From contig NC_134834.1 of NCBI RefSeq assembly GCF_004210375.1, positions 160,537,290 to 160,601,289 on the forward strand: a stretch of DNA of 64,000 nt, read 5' to 3'. Shown here in pieces: positions 22,325 to 35,500 of this stretch. Under the pieces are notes generated by a model that was given only the letters and a program-made list of their open reading frames with translations, ran no database searches and had not been told where the DNA came from. The stretch is from Tachypleus tridentatus. Lineage: Eukaryota > Arthropoda > Merostomata > Xiphosura > Limulidae. Within the stretch, counting starts at the first letter, position 1, and every line of letters begins with the position of its first letter. Both the position numbers and the translations under genes were made by a program.

Positions 22325-22458
22325 AATGGTATTTATATACTATAGTGATGTTTCCTTTCCGTGAGTATGCAACATTATTTCCATGAAACCAATGGTATCT
22401 ATATACCACCATAGTGATGTTTCCTTTCCGTGAGTATGCAACATTATTTCCACGAAAC
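22325..22458. repeat. ~66-bp tandem duplication
   Basis: Two copies of ATAGTGATGTTTCCTTTCCG then TGAGTATGCAACATTATTTC are preceded by CAATGGTAT. They differ by a few bases and a short insertion. Confidence 0.88.
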
Positions 22459-22854
22459 ACCTTGAATACTCGCACCTCCACTGGTTCCAGAACCGTTGCT
22501 CTGCAACATTTGTAAGTATAAAAAAACAACCTGATCTACGTACTTCCGTTATCCAAACAGTCTACACATATTTGACAAAGAAGATGAATTACATCCATAT
22601 TTAACACAAAAAAGTATTATTAGAGATATGAAACCACTGTATGAGTGAGCGGCTAACGTGGTTAGAAAGAAACTAAAAAAAACAAACATCAAAAACTGTT
22701 TGAATACCTGAGTACGTCATGTGGGCAAGACGAAAATAATAAAAACAGCAGAACTGTGTGTGTCAAGACCGAAGCAGCTCATGTGGTTAAAATCATATTA
22801 AAAAAACATCAAAAGTGTGGGAATACGAGAAAAAATATCAGAACTTCATGAATA

Positions 22855-23320
22855 ACTAGGTAACTCAACCTGAGTAAGACTAAAAAATGTAGAACTGTGT
22901 GAACACTTGAGAAGTTTATCTGTGTAAGACGAAATAAAACCACACAACACAACACAACAGTGTAAATACTTGAGAAGTTCATCTATGCAAGACAAAAACC
23001 ACACACAACAGAACAGTATGAATAGTTAAGAAGTTCATTTGTGTAAGACAAAATAAAAAACACACACGACACAACAGTGTAAATACTTGAGAAGTTCATC
23101 TGTGTAAGACAAATACACACAACACAACAGTGTGAACAGTTGAGAAGTTCATCTGTGTAAGATAGACACACACACAACAGAACAGTGTAAATACTTGAGA
23201 AGTTCATCTGTGTAAGACATAAAACACACAACAGAACAGTATGAACACTTAAGATGTTCATCTGTGTAAGACAAAAAAAAATACAACATACAACAGAACA
23301 GTGTGAATACTTGGGTAGCT
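22855..23320. repeat. ~60-bp minisatellite with CA-rich joints, ~8 copies
   Basis: Units carry TACTTGAGAAGTTCATCTGT then GTAAGAC and a variable A/C-rich joint (ACACACAACACAAC), then AGTGTGAA. The joint varies in length, so the period runs from about 55 to 65 bp. On the minus strand this yields a 92-codon hydrophobic frame that I reject as a gene. Confidence 0.85.
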
Positions 23321-24054
23321 CATTTGGGTAAGATTAAGGTAATAAATTATCAAAACTGCATGAATACCTATGCAACTTAACCTGAACTAAATAAAATCAA
23401 AACAACTCTGAATATCAGAGTTCTTCAACTGGGTAAGGGAAAATTTAAAAATTATTAATTGTGTGTGTTAGGTTCCTCTATGCTTTGTTGTATCGACCGT
23501 TTAAAAGTACTAAACTTTTTTAAAATGCATTTTCTTAGTAGTAAAGTCAAACTCCTTTATTTGGATGGGTAGGTGTGGTGTGTATTTAGAGATTATTTTA
23601 AAAATATTAAACTTATACAAAATATTTTGTTTTTTTTAGCAGAAAGATCAAAGTTATTTCTTGTTTAGGGGTGGAATAAAAATAAATTAGCTAAAAATAC
23701 TGAATTTATCCAAATTATTTTTTTTTTTACAAAAAGATAAAACTTTTTTGCAGGAGGCGTTTGTGTAAGTAGATTAAGCTAAACTTACTAAACCCATCCA
23801 AAATCGTTTTCTTAGTTGAAAGTAGTAGTTTAGAGTGCGATTATTTATATTCCCCAGATTTTGCTACTATTGTACAGTAAGTTTAATAGAACTCAAAATC
23901 GATTGTTGGACTGTGAAAATAGAGATGAATTAATTTCTTATTTTATAGAGTACTTTTTAAATTATAAGCTTTTACGCAAAAAGTATACGCCATCCATTAA
24001 TTTTATGTTTATAATTATATTTTTAAATTATTCTGTTTGTACTCGTGTATGTAG

Positions 24055-24088
24055 GCAGCACTCGAATAGAGGGCTCTTCAGTCGCAAG
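24055..24088 (+). other. Candidate 34-nt exon of unknown gene
   Basis: It lies between GTGTATGTAG and the strong donor GTAAGT. One frame reads QHSNRGLFSRK up to the donor. It lies downstream of the nwk stop on the same strand, so it could be an alternative 3' exon, but the acceptor has a poor pyrimidine tract and nothing else supports it. Confidence 0.2.
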
Positions 24089-24529
24089 GTAAGTTGTCTT
24101 TAAAAAGGTTTTTTGCTCACGAAATTCTAGTCATGATAGTTAAATAACTTTGCACTTTCTTATTTTGGCTATAAATGGGTGTAAAGCATGTTAAAGAAGA
24201 TGGCGAATATTTTGTCAAGTATCGTACATTTATGTTACGGTGTTTTCATTACCCAGTCAAGTCGTTTCAAAACATTTAAGTGGATGTAATTTCATGTTAA
24301 AGGACATTTTTTAGTTTTTGTTTCTGTTCAAAAATGTTGGATTATTTTGAAATAAAATGTTACGTGATGTCTGTTCTGTACAGTTATCGTAAACGTAAGT
24401 TTTACTCCATGTTATATGCAGTGTAATATTACTGTTTTGCTCTTGTCTTCAAACTTATACGATATCTTATTAATTAATTACGTTTGACTTAACAAAGTAC
24501 ATAAAAGTTTGACTTGTTGATTAATGAGA

Positions 24530-24775
24530 TACGTAATAGTTTGTTTGCTTTATTGGTTAATAAGCTACATAATGGTTAATATTCGTCTTGTTAGTTGATA
24601 AGATAGATAATGGTTGATGTTCGTCTCGTTAGTTGATAAGATAGATAATGGTTGATGTTTCTTTTGTTAGTTAACAATATACATAATGGTTGATGTTTGT
24701 TTTATTGGTTAATGAGAAACATAATGGTTTATGTTTGTCTTATTAGTTGATAATATACGTAATAGGTTATGTTTC
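24530..24775. repeat. ~38-bp minisatellite, ~6 copies
   Basis: GTTAGTTGATAAGATAGATA and ATGGTTGATGTT repeat. Two central units (about 24587-24660) are almost identical, and the outer ones are more diverged. Confidence 0.85.
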
Positions 24776-25406
24776 ATAAATTGGCTCATAATTACATAAT
24801 TAATAGTTAAGTTTCACTTACTGATTTATATGGTAAATTATTGTCAACTTACATTTGACTTCCTTTACTTTGCAGTGTAAAACGAATAGTTTATTTAGTA
24901 CGCATGTGTTTGCTTGACTCTAGAAAAAAGTCACGGGAAAAGACACAACACAAACAATATTAAAAATACGTTTGTAAAGTGTTCCATTATTTTGTAATCA
25001 CACGTAATTTGTGTTTTCAGTGTGTAGAAGTCGTGCATTGTCAGTTAATAACTGACTTAATTTTTTTTTGTTTTATACTTTAATTATTACTGGCATGTAA
25101 ATAAAATGTCTTTTTTTTTTCTTCCAAGCCAAAATTATGACTTTTTTTTTTTCTCTCCCTGAGACTTTATTTGCTTTCACCGTTTGACTTTACTGATGTA
25201 AAATGTGTCGCACGTTTGATATGATGCTGCATAAGTTAATATACAGTACTTCAGTGTTTGGGGCATGTAATCACTCAAAACAAACACTTTCAAACAGCTA
25301 GTAACAATTCTTGATAGCAATGTTAAAGAAAAGCCATAAAAGGCAAATTTTTTGGTGGGCATTTCATTGTGATTACGTATGTTTTTATTCCCTACCTACC
25401 TTCGTG

Positions 25407-25508
25407 ACCCCGAGGTTCAGTGGAAAATCTACTGGCCTAATCAGGTTTCGATACCTGTGGTGGACACAGCACAGATAGCCCATTGTGTAACATATAAGCA
25501 AACAAAAC
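25407..25508 (+). mobile_element. SINE family D copy
   Basis: It carries CCGAGGTTCAGTGG, then AGGTTTCGATACCTGTGGTG, GCACAGATAGCCCATTGTGT and an A/C-rich end GCAAACAAAACC. Confidence 0.75.
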
Positions 25509-28500
25509 CTACCTCCTAATAATATTCAGTAGTGAACAAATTAGTTGTTTGTACGAAACACATTTTGAACAAAATATTATTCTTAGACTTCTCAGGATCC
25601 CAGATATCAGTTCTTCCGCGTATGTTTTAAAGTATTAAAAATCTGTAAACTCTGGATTAGGACTAAACAATACGGGTAGCATGTTACCATTCCCAGCCAT
25701 TAGTACACGTTCCACACTTTGAGAACAACGTGTTAAAGTCTACAACACATTTAATATCTAAAAGTATTTGTGCCATTACGTTTTTTCAAAACAATTTTTC
25801 ATGAATACCCAAAGCGATACATTCCTCGTCCCACAAACATTTGTTGTTAGTTTTAATAGAAGTACTGTGAGTAACTAACATTGCTTCTTTAAAGTGTATG
25901 CTACATTCTACTGTTCTCCGTAACGCATGCGCAAAACTGTGGATGTTAAGACAGAAATACAGTGAATTCAAGTACGTTGTTTACAAACGGTTTCAAATAA
26001 CTTTTATTAAATAGCACTGCCCTATCATATTCAAGCTTAACACTTGCTTTTCAGTTGAATTCACATGTTAAGTATAACAGAACACTATCCAATATCTTGC
26101 ATCAGAAACTTGTCGTCCAACATTGATATCGCACGTTTCCTCGCGCGAAAGGCGAATAAAGACCCCATATTTGGAAAGGAACATCAATTTTGGTCTCATT
26201 CTTACGCTTACATATAGCGTTTACGTATTAAATCGAACGACCACGCAGACAGTAAACATAGGAATTCTATTGATTGAGGTGCTGCCTTGGAATAATGTGT
26301 TTTGTTTACATTGCAAGGAAAATGGAAAAAAAACAACAACAGATTTTTATATGCATGACTTTATACAAGAAAATATTCAGCATATAGTAGCTTACAAAGG
26401 GGGTACCACTCACCATTTTTAACATGATTGCTTATAAGTAATGGTAATTATCGAAGTGCTTTACTGCATGTAACTTACGATCAAATATTTTCATCTCGGC
26501 TAAACGTAGCTTTTGATATTGGACCCCGGTAAGAAGGTAGCGTTATTTGAGTATGTGTATTTTGTGGTGTCACGTTCCACGTGTACAAAAACACCTTCGC
26601 GGTCAACCAAACAATCGCTTTTAACACGTAGACTCGTTATCAGTCCATCCACTCTCTTTAACCCTCGGCTCAAACGTGCTTAGGCATCTCAGTAAAATAA
26701 GTTGATTTGCACAACCAGAGGAAGCAGACGTTCCGTCTCTCACGCTTCCTGTCCAGCCCCAGATTTGAAAATAATACACTCCACTGTTCACAGAGATCTG
26801 CAGTCTGATATAACTTAAGTATAGGCATGTATAACACTGGTAATAACTTGACTTGAAGACCAACTTGACGGAGTTACGTTTTATTTTTTTATATTTATCA
26901 TACAGATATGTGTATATATATATATACAGAAACATAGTTAGTGTTAGAAAAAGTGTATTAAGATAAAAAAGCAATAAGTGTTAATACTGATGTCTCTCTT
27001 AGTAGTCATGAACGTGTGATTGATAATATATATATATGTATGTATACGTTAAGAATAATGTAAACACGTAAAGAACAGTTTAAAATACGTTTTGAACGTC
27101 AGCACACTACTGGAAGATTTCAAGAACTAGTAATATAATTATATCTAAAGATTTTTATTAATCTCAAGACCAAAATAATCAATACAGCTTAGAATCAGCG
27201 TGATTTACAAAGGTGCTTTTTGAACAATAGCATTATGACATACCAGTGACTTGAGACCTCCCTCCATCATGGTGGTTATCGTAAGAAATTTTCTGCCTAG
27301 CGTACAAAGTGATCCAATAAAAACATTATGGAATTTAAGAACATTGAATGGTCTGAAGATGAACAGTTTTAAGATTTTGGTTAACATTTCTTACTCGGCA
27401 TTACAAGCAGAAGTCATGAGTATTGTTGCTAGAACACGCAATATTAGTCCACCGTACTTGCAAAGATACGCAATACATGACGTCACTAACATATGACTAC
27501 TAGCTTTCCTCCTTAGAATGTTAAGTAAGAGATTGGTTAATTTTTCATTTTTACAAACTTAAATTTTAACCAAGGTTTTTTTTCAATGCTCGGGGACCGA
27601 TTGAATCTGGCCGCCAGTTGGACAGACTTGGTTTAAGGGCGTGTAGTTATATCATTAGTGTGTTTGTGTGTCAGAAGTAATATTAATTATAATGAAGAAG
27701 TGGTATCTCATAGCATTATGGCAATTCTATAAATTTCGGAGCAGGCGAACCGAGTTTCTAGTCCTTAAAATACCACATAATATTTCCTGTACTATAAGCT
27801 GTGAGTGCATTTTAAGAGTGACAGTCAAATCTTTTACGTGAATGATGTGTGTTAGGGTGATACTGACTGGATTCCTTCTCTCAGTAGTTCAAAATTATAA
27901 CATAAGCATCAGTATGTTTACCCAAAATACAAATACCATTAGCTATTTGGTTTGGTACAAAACTTAATTTGTCGACTGTTGTTTAACGTATAACCGTGTT
28001 TTGACTCAGGTCCTACTAGCATCTCTTTCAGAATTGAGGCCTATTTAACACATTTTTCATTAGATTCTACGTGGCTTCAACGCTGCACTTTCGAATTTCA
28101 TCTCGTAAGGTATTTTATTTGATTGTTTGGGTAAAAGTAAGAAAATGTGTTTTTCAATTCCTCAAATAGTAAACGATTGAATTAATGTGACTTACTCTGA
28201 TCTTCCATATAAACGTTTACTAGATGTATAGATGTGTAAATAGTGAAAGACGATAGTTAATGTAGGTTAAACGACTTGTGCATGCCTTAATAGCTCATGT
28301 ATTTCAAGCTAATGAAATAATCCTTTTTGACATTGGGTAGCATAGTGAAACTCATTCTATTTAAAATTGAGTTGCAAAGTAAAAACTCGTTCTTTTTTTA
28401 AACATGATTAGAACCATTCCCTTTAATTACTATTGATTGTAAAGTGCATAAATCTTTAACGTTGCATTGTGCGACGTGTTGAATTGTTGCCTTAAATCTG

Positions 28501-29236
28501 TTTTAAAATGTTCAGAGTATTTGTTTTATTACAAGTGTTGTTTTTGCTTTGTTTTATTAATAAAAAGCCCTTATACGACTCAGTGATGTCGAGAAAACCC
28601 ACTTGTAGAGAAATATATTTCCCTTATACGACTATTGTTTTTTTATCCCAGTTGTTGAAAAAATGATTAGTATATTTAATTATTTATTAAGCCATTATTA
28701 TTATATAAGACTTCAAAATAATTATGTAGGCCGATCTTGCAAAATCAAGTTCTGGTTTCTTGTTTGCGCATAACAGAGAATTCGCTGTTCTTTTTGTGCT
28801 TCTAACAACTTTTAATACACTGAGTATTTCATAAAATTAAGTACTGAAGTATTTGCTGCATGAGCACATTTCTCATAGTTCTAGTCTGTTTATATGTTTT
28901 CACCTGTACTATAAATACTCGTGCTAATTATCTGTTTTCAGTAAATCTCTTTGCGAAAAGTGCTTGCCTCATTCTGAAAACACACGAGTGATTTTAAGCA
29001 ATGCTTTGGTTTAAAGTTGTTTGCTGAATATGGTAAGTTACTTGTAGTTAATATAGTTGATTAATGCCATCACGACCAATGTCGATGTATCTAATGAAAT
29101 CGACCACAAATAACCAGTCATCTTTATTTTGAGAATGTTTGAATCTATACATAATTGTTTTAAAAATCTATTTTATAATTGTTAAATTTATTCAAGACTT
29201 GTGAAAACAGTTGTTGTGAATATTAATGTTCAAAAG
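25509..29236. other. No recognised gene
   Basis: This is AT-rich sequence with scattered frames of under 120 codons that lack domain features. GCATGCGCA at 25926-25934 is an isolated NRF1-like site. AT microsatellites lie near 26910 and 27030. Confidence 0.4.
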
Positions 29237-29384
29237 AAATTAGGTTATTTAAAGTGCAGGCAGAAGTATTGACATGTAATGCGAATGGTCAGAACTGAGA
29301 GATATTCTCTAAATTAGGTTATTTAAAGTGCAGGCAGAAGTATTGACATGTAATGAGAATGGTCAGAACTGAGAGATATTCTCT
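29237..29384. repeat. Recent 74-bp tandem duplication
   Basis: Two copies start with AAATTAGGTTATTTAAAGTG (29237 and 29311) and end GAGAGATATTCTCT. I see one difference between them (AATGCGAAT versus AATGAGAAT). Confidence 0.93.
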
Positions 29385-29699
29385 ACTTAGATAATAACAT
29401 AAATTTACAAATAGTTGTGATCAAAATTAAACACTTAGGTGACTTTTGAGTGATTTGCTTTAATATTTCAATGATTCTGTTTGTTTTTTCATTGAGCTCA
29501 GGTTGCTGTTCCACGCAATATGTACTCCAGTTATTTCTTAACTTCTTAAAAAGCTGTTGATAGTTGTAGAGACTCTACCTTATTGAAAACAAAACATGAA
29601 CATGTTTTTACTGTAATGCAGTTTATTTTGTTGTTGTTGAAATAAAGCACAATTCCAGTTATAAAAATATTTTTTGTGTGAGAAATACTAATATACATT

Positions 29700-30020
29700 A
29701 ACACACTACTACCAGCTCATGTCAGCAGTCACTTTCACACTGTTTAAACACATTACCTCCAGCTTGTGTCAACACTCACCTCCACACTAACATATTAAAC
29801 CAGCTCATACCAACAATCATTTCTACACCAGTAACATTATCACCAGCTAATGTAAACAGTCAACGACTCGTTTCGTTCAGTCCTGAGCTCATCAGTCCAG
29901 CTGGGACACAGACTGACAGTTTAAACATAAAAACTAGACGAAACATGTTTTTGTTGATTAATTCATGTCAAGTGTCTGCACTAACACATGATCACCAGGT
30001 CATGTCAACAGTCAGACGAA
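29700..30020. repeat. Degenerate tandem repeat including an empty LINE target copy
   Basis: CCAGCTCATGTCAACAGTCA-like blocks recur about six times. Within it, 29866-29960 is a copy of the sequence that the LINE entered further downstream: AACGACTCGTTTCGTTC, CCAGCTGG, CAGTTTAAACATAAAAACTA and GACGAAACATG. Confidence 0.75.
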
Positions 30021-30144
30021 TCATTTCATCAGTGCAACAAAGCCTCTAACATTATGCTGATTAAAACTAACAAATGAATTATTTAATAACCCTATTCGTA
30101 AATTCAAAATGTACAAAACATTTATTTTTAGAGTGATAGGTTGA

Positions 30145-30379
30145 CAGTTTTCATTGGAGGACATTGTCCACGCCCCCTCGTGCGTTTGTTCCTGCAAAGA
30201 ACGTAACTGTTTGAAAATTTGGAAGAAAATATTGAAAACACTTGTAATATATGGATGTATATTATCTTGGCTATATATATCATAAGTGTTTTCAATATTT
30301 TCCAAATTTTCAAACAGTTACGTTCTTTGCAGAAACAAATGCACGAGGGGGCGTGGACAATGTCCTCCAATGAAAACTG
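30145..30379. repeat. Foldback element: ~97-bp inverted repeat, 40-nt loop
   Basis: The left arm 30145-30243 and right arm 30284-30379 are reverse complements. I see only a 3-nt indel and two or so mismatches in the compared part. The arms include GGACATTGTCCACGCCCCCT and its complement. The loop is AT-rich (GTAATATATGGATG onward). It may be a MITE or foldback transposon, or an inverted duplication. No coding content. Confidence 0.93.
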
Positions 30380-30778
30380 AATGTCATCGTGTCGCTATTT
30401 TGTCTTTAAACTTTTCAAGCTGTATTTATTATAAACAAGAATTAGACAGAATAAATTTTAAATGCGAACAATAATTTATTACAGTTTATAACTCATGTCT
30501 TAAATTACTAAATGGGCTTCGTTTAGTGTGGCATAAAGTAGCAAAAAAAATCTATTACAAACATAACAAACTTATAACAATAATTTTTATGGTGTGAACG
30601 CTTTTTCCTAGCTGGCGAAGCATGGCCGTAATTAAGTATACTTGTCATACGACCCTATTATTAGGACCATTATATTCAAACACTGCATTGTTTGTTTAGT
30701 TCCTTAGGAATTTTGAAGAACAGGGAAAGTGTATAATAATAATAGTGTTCCAACCACTCTATGTTTATCATGTCTGGT

Positions 30779-30840
30779 GTCAACGACTCGTTTCGTTCTA
30801 TTCTAAGCTCATCAAGCCAGCTGGAACACAAACTCACAGT
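30779..30840. repeat. Left half of the repeat that the LINE interrupts
   Basis: CAACGACTCGTTTCGTTCTA, AAGCCAGCTGGAACACAAAC and TCACAGTTTAAACATAAGA match the copy at 29866-29960. The match stops at the LINE start. The right half (ACTAGACGAAACATG) resumes at 36778. Confidence 0.9.
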
Positions 30841-31293
30841 TTAAACATAAGACCTCTCGGTGTGGATTCCTGTACATGGTGAGGGGACCTCCCAGGGAAG
30901 GTTCTGTTCTTTCAGTTTACCTCTTCTGGGATCTAAACATTCACCCACGTGTTTGCCGTGCGTGGCGACCCGTGAAGGGGAGGAGAGGATCCTGGTGGTT
31001 GAGGGGTCCAATCCTAACACACCACTTTGGCCTTGAATTCCTGTAGACGGGCGGCCTTTTGGTGGCCCCCCATGGGTCAATCGGCTGGTCCACTTGGGCA
31101 AGAGTCAACCAAGTACCAGTGTTGGAAGTTGTCAACGGGTGTTGTGGACATTGTGTCTGATGCTGGTGTTTGGGTATAGTGCTCACGAAACCCTGGCGTT
31201 GCTGCAATGTCCTTGCATGACATTGTTATGCGTCCCCTCGTAGGGTTCCATGGTGGGTGGGGTCAGTGGATACCGAAATTTTCCTTTTCTCCT

Positions 31294-32562
31294 ATGGATC
31301 CTCCAATAAAAAATTTAAATAAAATAGTGAAAAACAGTCAATAGGTAAACGACCACATCTTGAAGACTCTGAGCAGCAATCTTCAACATCTGTAACACCT
31401 GTACCCCATTTTCTTATGTTACATTTTCTTTCAGAAATACCTTTAGGGCAAATGTCTCCTTTTTTTTATTCAAAAGGAACTAGAGGGACTTGCTGGCTCT
31501 CTAAAGTCAGTAAAGAAGCTTCGATCTGGAGACATATTGGTTGAAACATCCACATCCCAACACAGTGAACTCCTCTTGAATTCAAAGGCAATTGGGGATG
31601 TACCTATTGAGGTTACCCCTCATGCCACCTTGAATTCATCACGAGGAGTTATCGTTGAGAGGGATTTGAAGAACGTCCCCAAGTCAGAGATTCTCGCTGG
31701 TCTCTCCACCCAAGGAGTTTCTGCAGTGAGGCGCATCTCCACTCGTAAAGACGGAGTTACACTGCCAACAAATATCCTCGTTTTGACATTTACATCACCA
31801 CGTACACCTGCCACCATCAAGGCAGGTTATCTAATTTGCAGGGTACGGCCGGACATTCCAAACCCTCTTCGATGTTTCCAATGTCAGAGGTTCGGCCACT
31901 CAAAGACGTCCTGTTGTGGTTCTCTGACATGTGCTCGTTGTGGTGGCAAGGACCACGATGCCTATGAGTGTCACACGGACCCAAATTGTATCAACTGCAA
32001 TGGTTCCCACCCTTCCTACTTTCGTTCTTGCCGAAAATGGTTAGAGGAAAAAGAGGTGCAGCATTTGAAAACGACCCATAACATTAGTTATCCTGAGGCT
32101 CGGAAATTGCTGTCCGCCACTCCATCTCGGACATATGCTGCTGCACTGCGTTCCACAACTACAGTGGGAGTGCAGACAGATCTCTCTGTACCTCCAAGAG
32201 AATCGTTTTCAAAACAAATGAAAAGCCTTTTGACCTCCATGGTTTAAAAGGTTGATAAATCGACTTCTACACCCATGCCTGTTCCTCCCATACAGTCCAA
32301 CAAATCTCAAGATCCACATCCTTCGGTTTCAAATACAGGCATTTCTTCTGATACATCTTTTTCTCCAACTCCACGATGCAAAACAATCATTCGTTCGAGT
32401 CCTCAGTCACTGGAATCCCCTTCCAACAACAAAGACCTGCCCAATCGACCCAGGGCAGGATCCATGGAGGTCGATAGACCTCCTCCGAATAAGGACAGTA
32501 GAGAAAAAAGACGTGGTCGTAAACAGAAGGGTTTTCCAGCCACTTCGCCTGCCCATCATTAA
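31294..32562 (+). pseudogene. LINE ORF1 (Gag-like nucleic-acid-binding protein), broken
   Basis: The first ATG (31294) opens MDPPIKNLNKIVKNSQ and then leaves frame. The main frame runs from about 31470. A run of eight T (near 31459) is a further frame-breaking point, and TAA at 32245 interrupts the C-terminal part, which continues open to 32562. The domain of note is a tandem zinc-knuckle set: CFQCQRFGHSKTSC and CARCGGKDHDAYEC (both CX2CX4HX4C), then CINCNGSHPSYFRSC (CX2CX3HX6C). A Ser/Pro-rich and basic tail follows (REKRRGRKQKG). Such proteins bind element RNA and chaperone target-primed reverse transcription. The stop is two bases before the ORF2 start, as in compact LINEs. Confidence 0.9.
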
Positions 32563-32564
32563 AA

Positions 32565-35500
32565 ATGGCCACCTTGATACAATGGAACTGTCGAGTTTTA
32601 CGTTCTAATCTGGATGATATCAAAACACTGATTGCTTCCAACCATCCTGTATGTCTTTCCTTACAAAAAACATTTCTAAAACCTGCTGATACAGTCACCA
32701 TTCGGCAGTTTTCTCTGTACGGAAATGACAGGCTGTGTGATGGACGAGTACATGGAGGAGTGGCACTATTGGTTGATCAGCATGTGCCCACGCTGTCTTT
32801 GTCACTCAACACACCCTTGGAAGCCGTAGTCATCCGTGTTTCTTTGGGTCAAACCATCACTGTTTGTTCTCTCTACCTGTCCCCTGGAGAGACATATGAT
32901 CAATCAGATCTTGATGCTCTCGTTGAACAGTTGCCGTCTCCATTTCTAATCCTTGGGGTCTTTAATGGACATCATCCCCTCTGGGGAAGTGCTGTTATTG
33001 ATAGGAGGGGTCCCTCTGTAGAGCATACACTCTCTGATCACAACCTTTTTCTTTTCAATACTGGTTCTTCCACTTATTTTCATGTGTCTACTCAGCCCTT
33101 TACTGCTATTGATCTCTCAGTTTGCTCCCCTTCATTATTTTCCCATTTTTCATGGAGGGTTGACAATAATCCACCAGGCAGTGATCATTTTCCTATACTT
33201 TTGAGAGAAACTGGCCGTGGTCGGTGCCACCCTACCCGCGTGCCCCGGTGGAAGCTGGATCAGGCAGACTGGTCCACTTTCACTGCTCTCGCAGAACTTG
33301 ATCCTGCTATAGTGAGTCAGCCTTCAATAGATGATTGTGTGGTAGCGGTAACTGACTGTATTATACAAGCAGCTGATCAGTGTATTCCTAAAACCTCGAC
33401 ACGTTTTCCACGATATCCTCGTCCGTGGTGGAATCCTGCTTGCCACTTGGCACGGAAGGCTCTAAAACGGGCCTGGGATACCTTCCGTAGATATCTCACA
33501 TTTTCACACCGCATCGCTTTCCAACGGGCCCGTGCACATGCTAGGTGGATAAGACGTTAAAGCCAGAAGGAATCTTGGATTAAGTTCACATCTAGCATAT
33601 CTTCTACCAACAGTTCCAAGGTCATATGGGACAGGATTCGAAAGGTCAGTGGGCACTACAATTCTGTCCCCCTCTCCATCTTACTCTGTGATGGCCAAGA
33701 GGTAGCTGATGTCCAGAGCATCGCCAATACTCCAGGTGAAAGCTTTTGCCGGGTATCTAGCACTTCTGCTTGTTCCTCCACCTTCTTGGCCATCAAAACT
33801 CTGGCAGAGCGTTCTCCTCTTTCCTTTCGAACTGACTGTTTTTTTGACTATAATTGTCCCTTTCCTCTGGTGGAACTGAAAATGGCCCTTCATCTGTCTA
33901 GCAGTACATCTGTTGGACCTAATGATGTTCATTATAATATGCTGCGCTATCTCTCTCCTGCTTCTCTTGATATTCTTCTAATTATTTTTAACCGGATCTG
34001 GCAGGAAAATGTTTTTCCTGATGCCTGGCGTCAGGCTATTATCTTACCTTTCTCTAGACCTAGGAAGGATCCCAAGATTCCTTCACACTACCGTCCAATT
34101 GCTTTGACGAGCTGTCTTTGTAAGACCTTAGAGAGGATGGTTAATGCTCGTCTTGTTTGGTTCCTCGAATCAAACAACCTTCTCTCGCCCACCCAGTGTG
34201 AGTTCCGACGCCAACATTCCACCACGGACCACCTAATTCGACTTGAAACATCAATCAGAGAAGCCTTTCTCAAACACCAACATCTTGTTTCAATATTCTT
34301 TGACATTGAGAAGGCTTATGACACAACATGGAGGTATGGCATTTTGCGAGACCTCCATATATATGGGTTACGTGGCCATTTACCTACGTTTATTAAAAAA
34401 AATTTAATGGGCAGGAGATTCCAAGTTCGTGTGTACAGGAACTTGGGGTCCCTCAGGGCTGTGTTTTGAGTGTCACATTTTTCAGTATAAAGATAAATGC
34501 CATCACTGAACAACTCCCTCTCACTGTTGCAAACGGGCTCTATGTTGACGACTTTCACATCTTGTGTCAGTCGTCGAACATGAGATATATTGAGCGGCAA
34601 CTACAAACTGCCCTTAATCGTGTGCTGAAGTGGACTACGGCAAACGGCTTTAATTTTTCTCTCTCTAAAACCGTTTGCATGCACTTTTGCCGCCAACGGG
34701 GTATCCACCCTGATCCTGTACTCCGAATTGGTGAAGTTTCACTGCCAGTGGTCCCTGAGACCAAGTTCTTGGGGCTTATCTTTGACCATAAGCTGACCTT
34801 TATACCACACTTAAAGCAGCTACGGGTCAAATGCACAAGAGCACTGAACATTCTCCGTGTCCTCTCTACTGCCAGTTGGGGAGTGGATAGATGTTCTGTG
34901 TTAAAGATGTATTGTGCTTTTATTCTTTCAAAACTCGACTATGGATCAATATAAGTTCAGAGCTTATACGTCGAATCTCACGAACCTTCTCTGCACCTTC
35001 GCCGTTTGCAAGTGTCTTTACTGTATTCTTCGAAACTTCGCTCCTTACGAAAGCATCCCACTTGGGGATGTGTTTTCCTTCCTCAGTGGGCCTTACTTTT
35101 TTCAAAACAGACGATTTGCCATTGCTCCTTTTGGCCTTCGCATCCAGGCACAATTGGATGAATTGGGTCCGTCCTTAGAAAACATTGCAGAATCCACTGG
35201 TCAGCCCATCCCCCATTGCTTATTACAGCCCCCAAATGTGACCTTTCTTTAAGTCATCTGAAAATAGCAGATACTCCCGATTGGAAGTACCGTCTTTTAT
35301 TTACTGAACATCTTTCGAACAACCTTTCTATTCCAATTTATACAGATGGTTCAAAATCAGGTGACTCTGTGGGCTCTGCCATGGTTTGTTGCGGTTCGGT
35401 GGTTGCGTGCAGAATCCCCTCTACAGCTTCTGTGTTCACTGCTGAACTGTACGCCATATCTCTTGCCCTGGATCATATTGAAGCTGAGCAGTACTCCGAC

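Larger units (their letters stand above)
21293..24054 (+). other. Probable nwk 3' UTR and flank; no other gene seen
   Basis: AT-rich sequence follows the stop. No AATAAA lies within the first kilobase that I would call with confidence, so the transcript end is unknown. Two tandem repeats occupy 22325-22458 and 22855-23320. Confidence 0.45.

Noticed and set aside
22983-23261. 92-codon minus-strand hydrophobic frame
   Set aside because: It is generated by a ~60-bp minisatellite; its repeated peptide blocks mirror the DNA unit.
26123-27496. Frames of 81-117 codons in the intergenic region
   Set aside because: No domain, no splice context and no composition change against the flanks.
30841-31207. 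Minus-strand frames of 86-88 codons
   Set aside because: They lie in the GC-rich LINE 5' UTR and show no similarity to LINE proteins.
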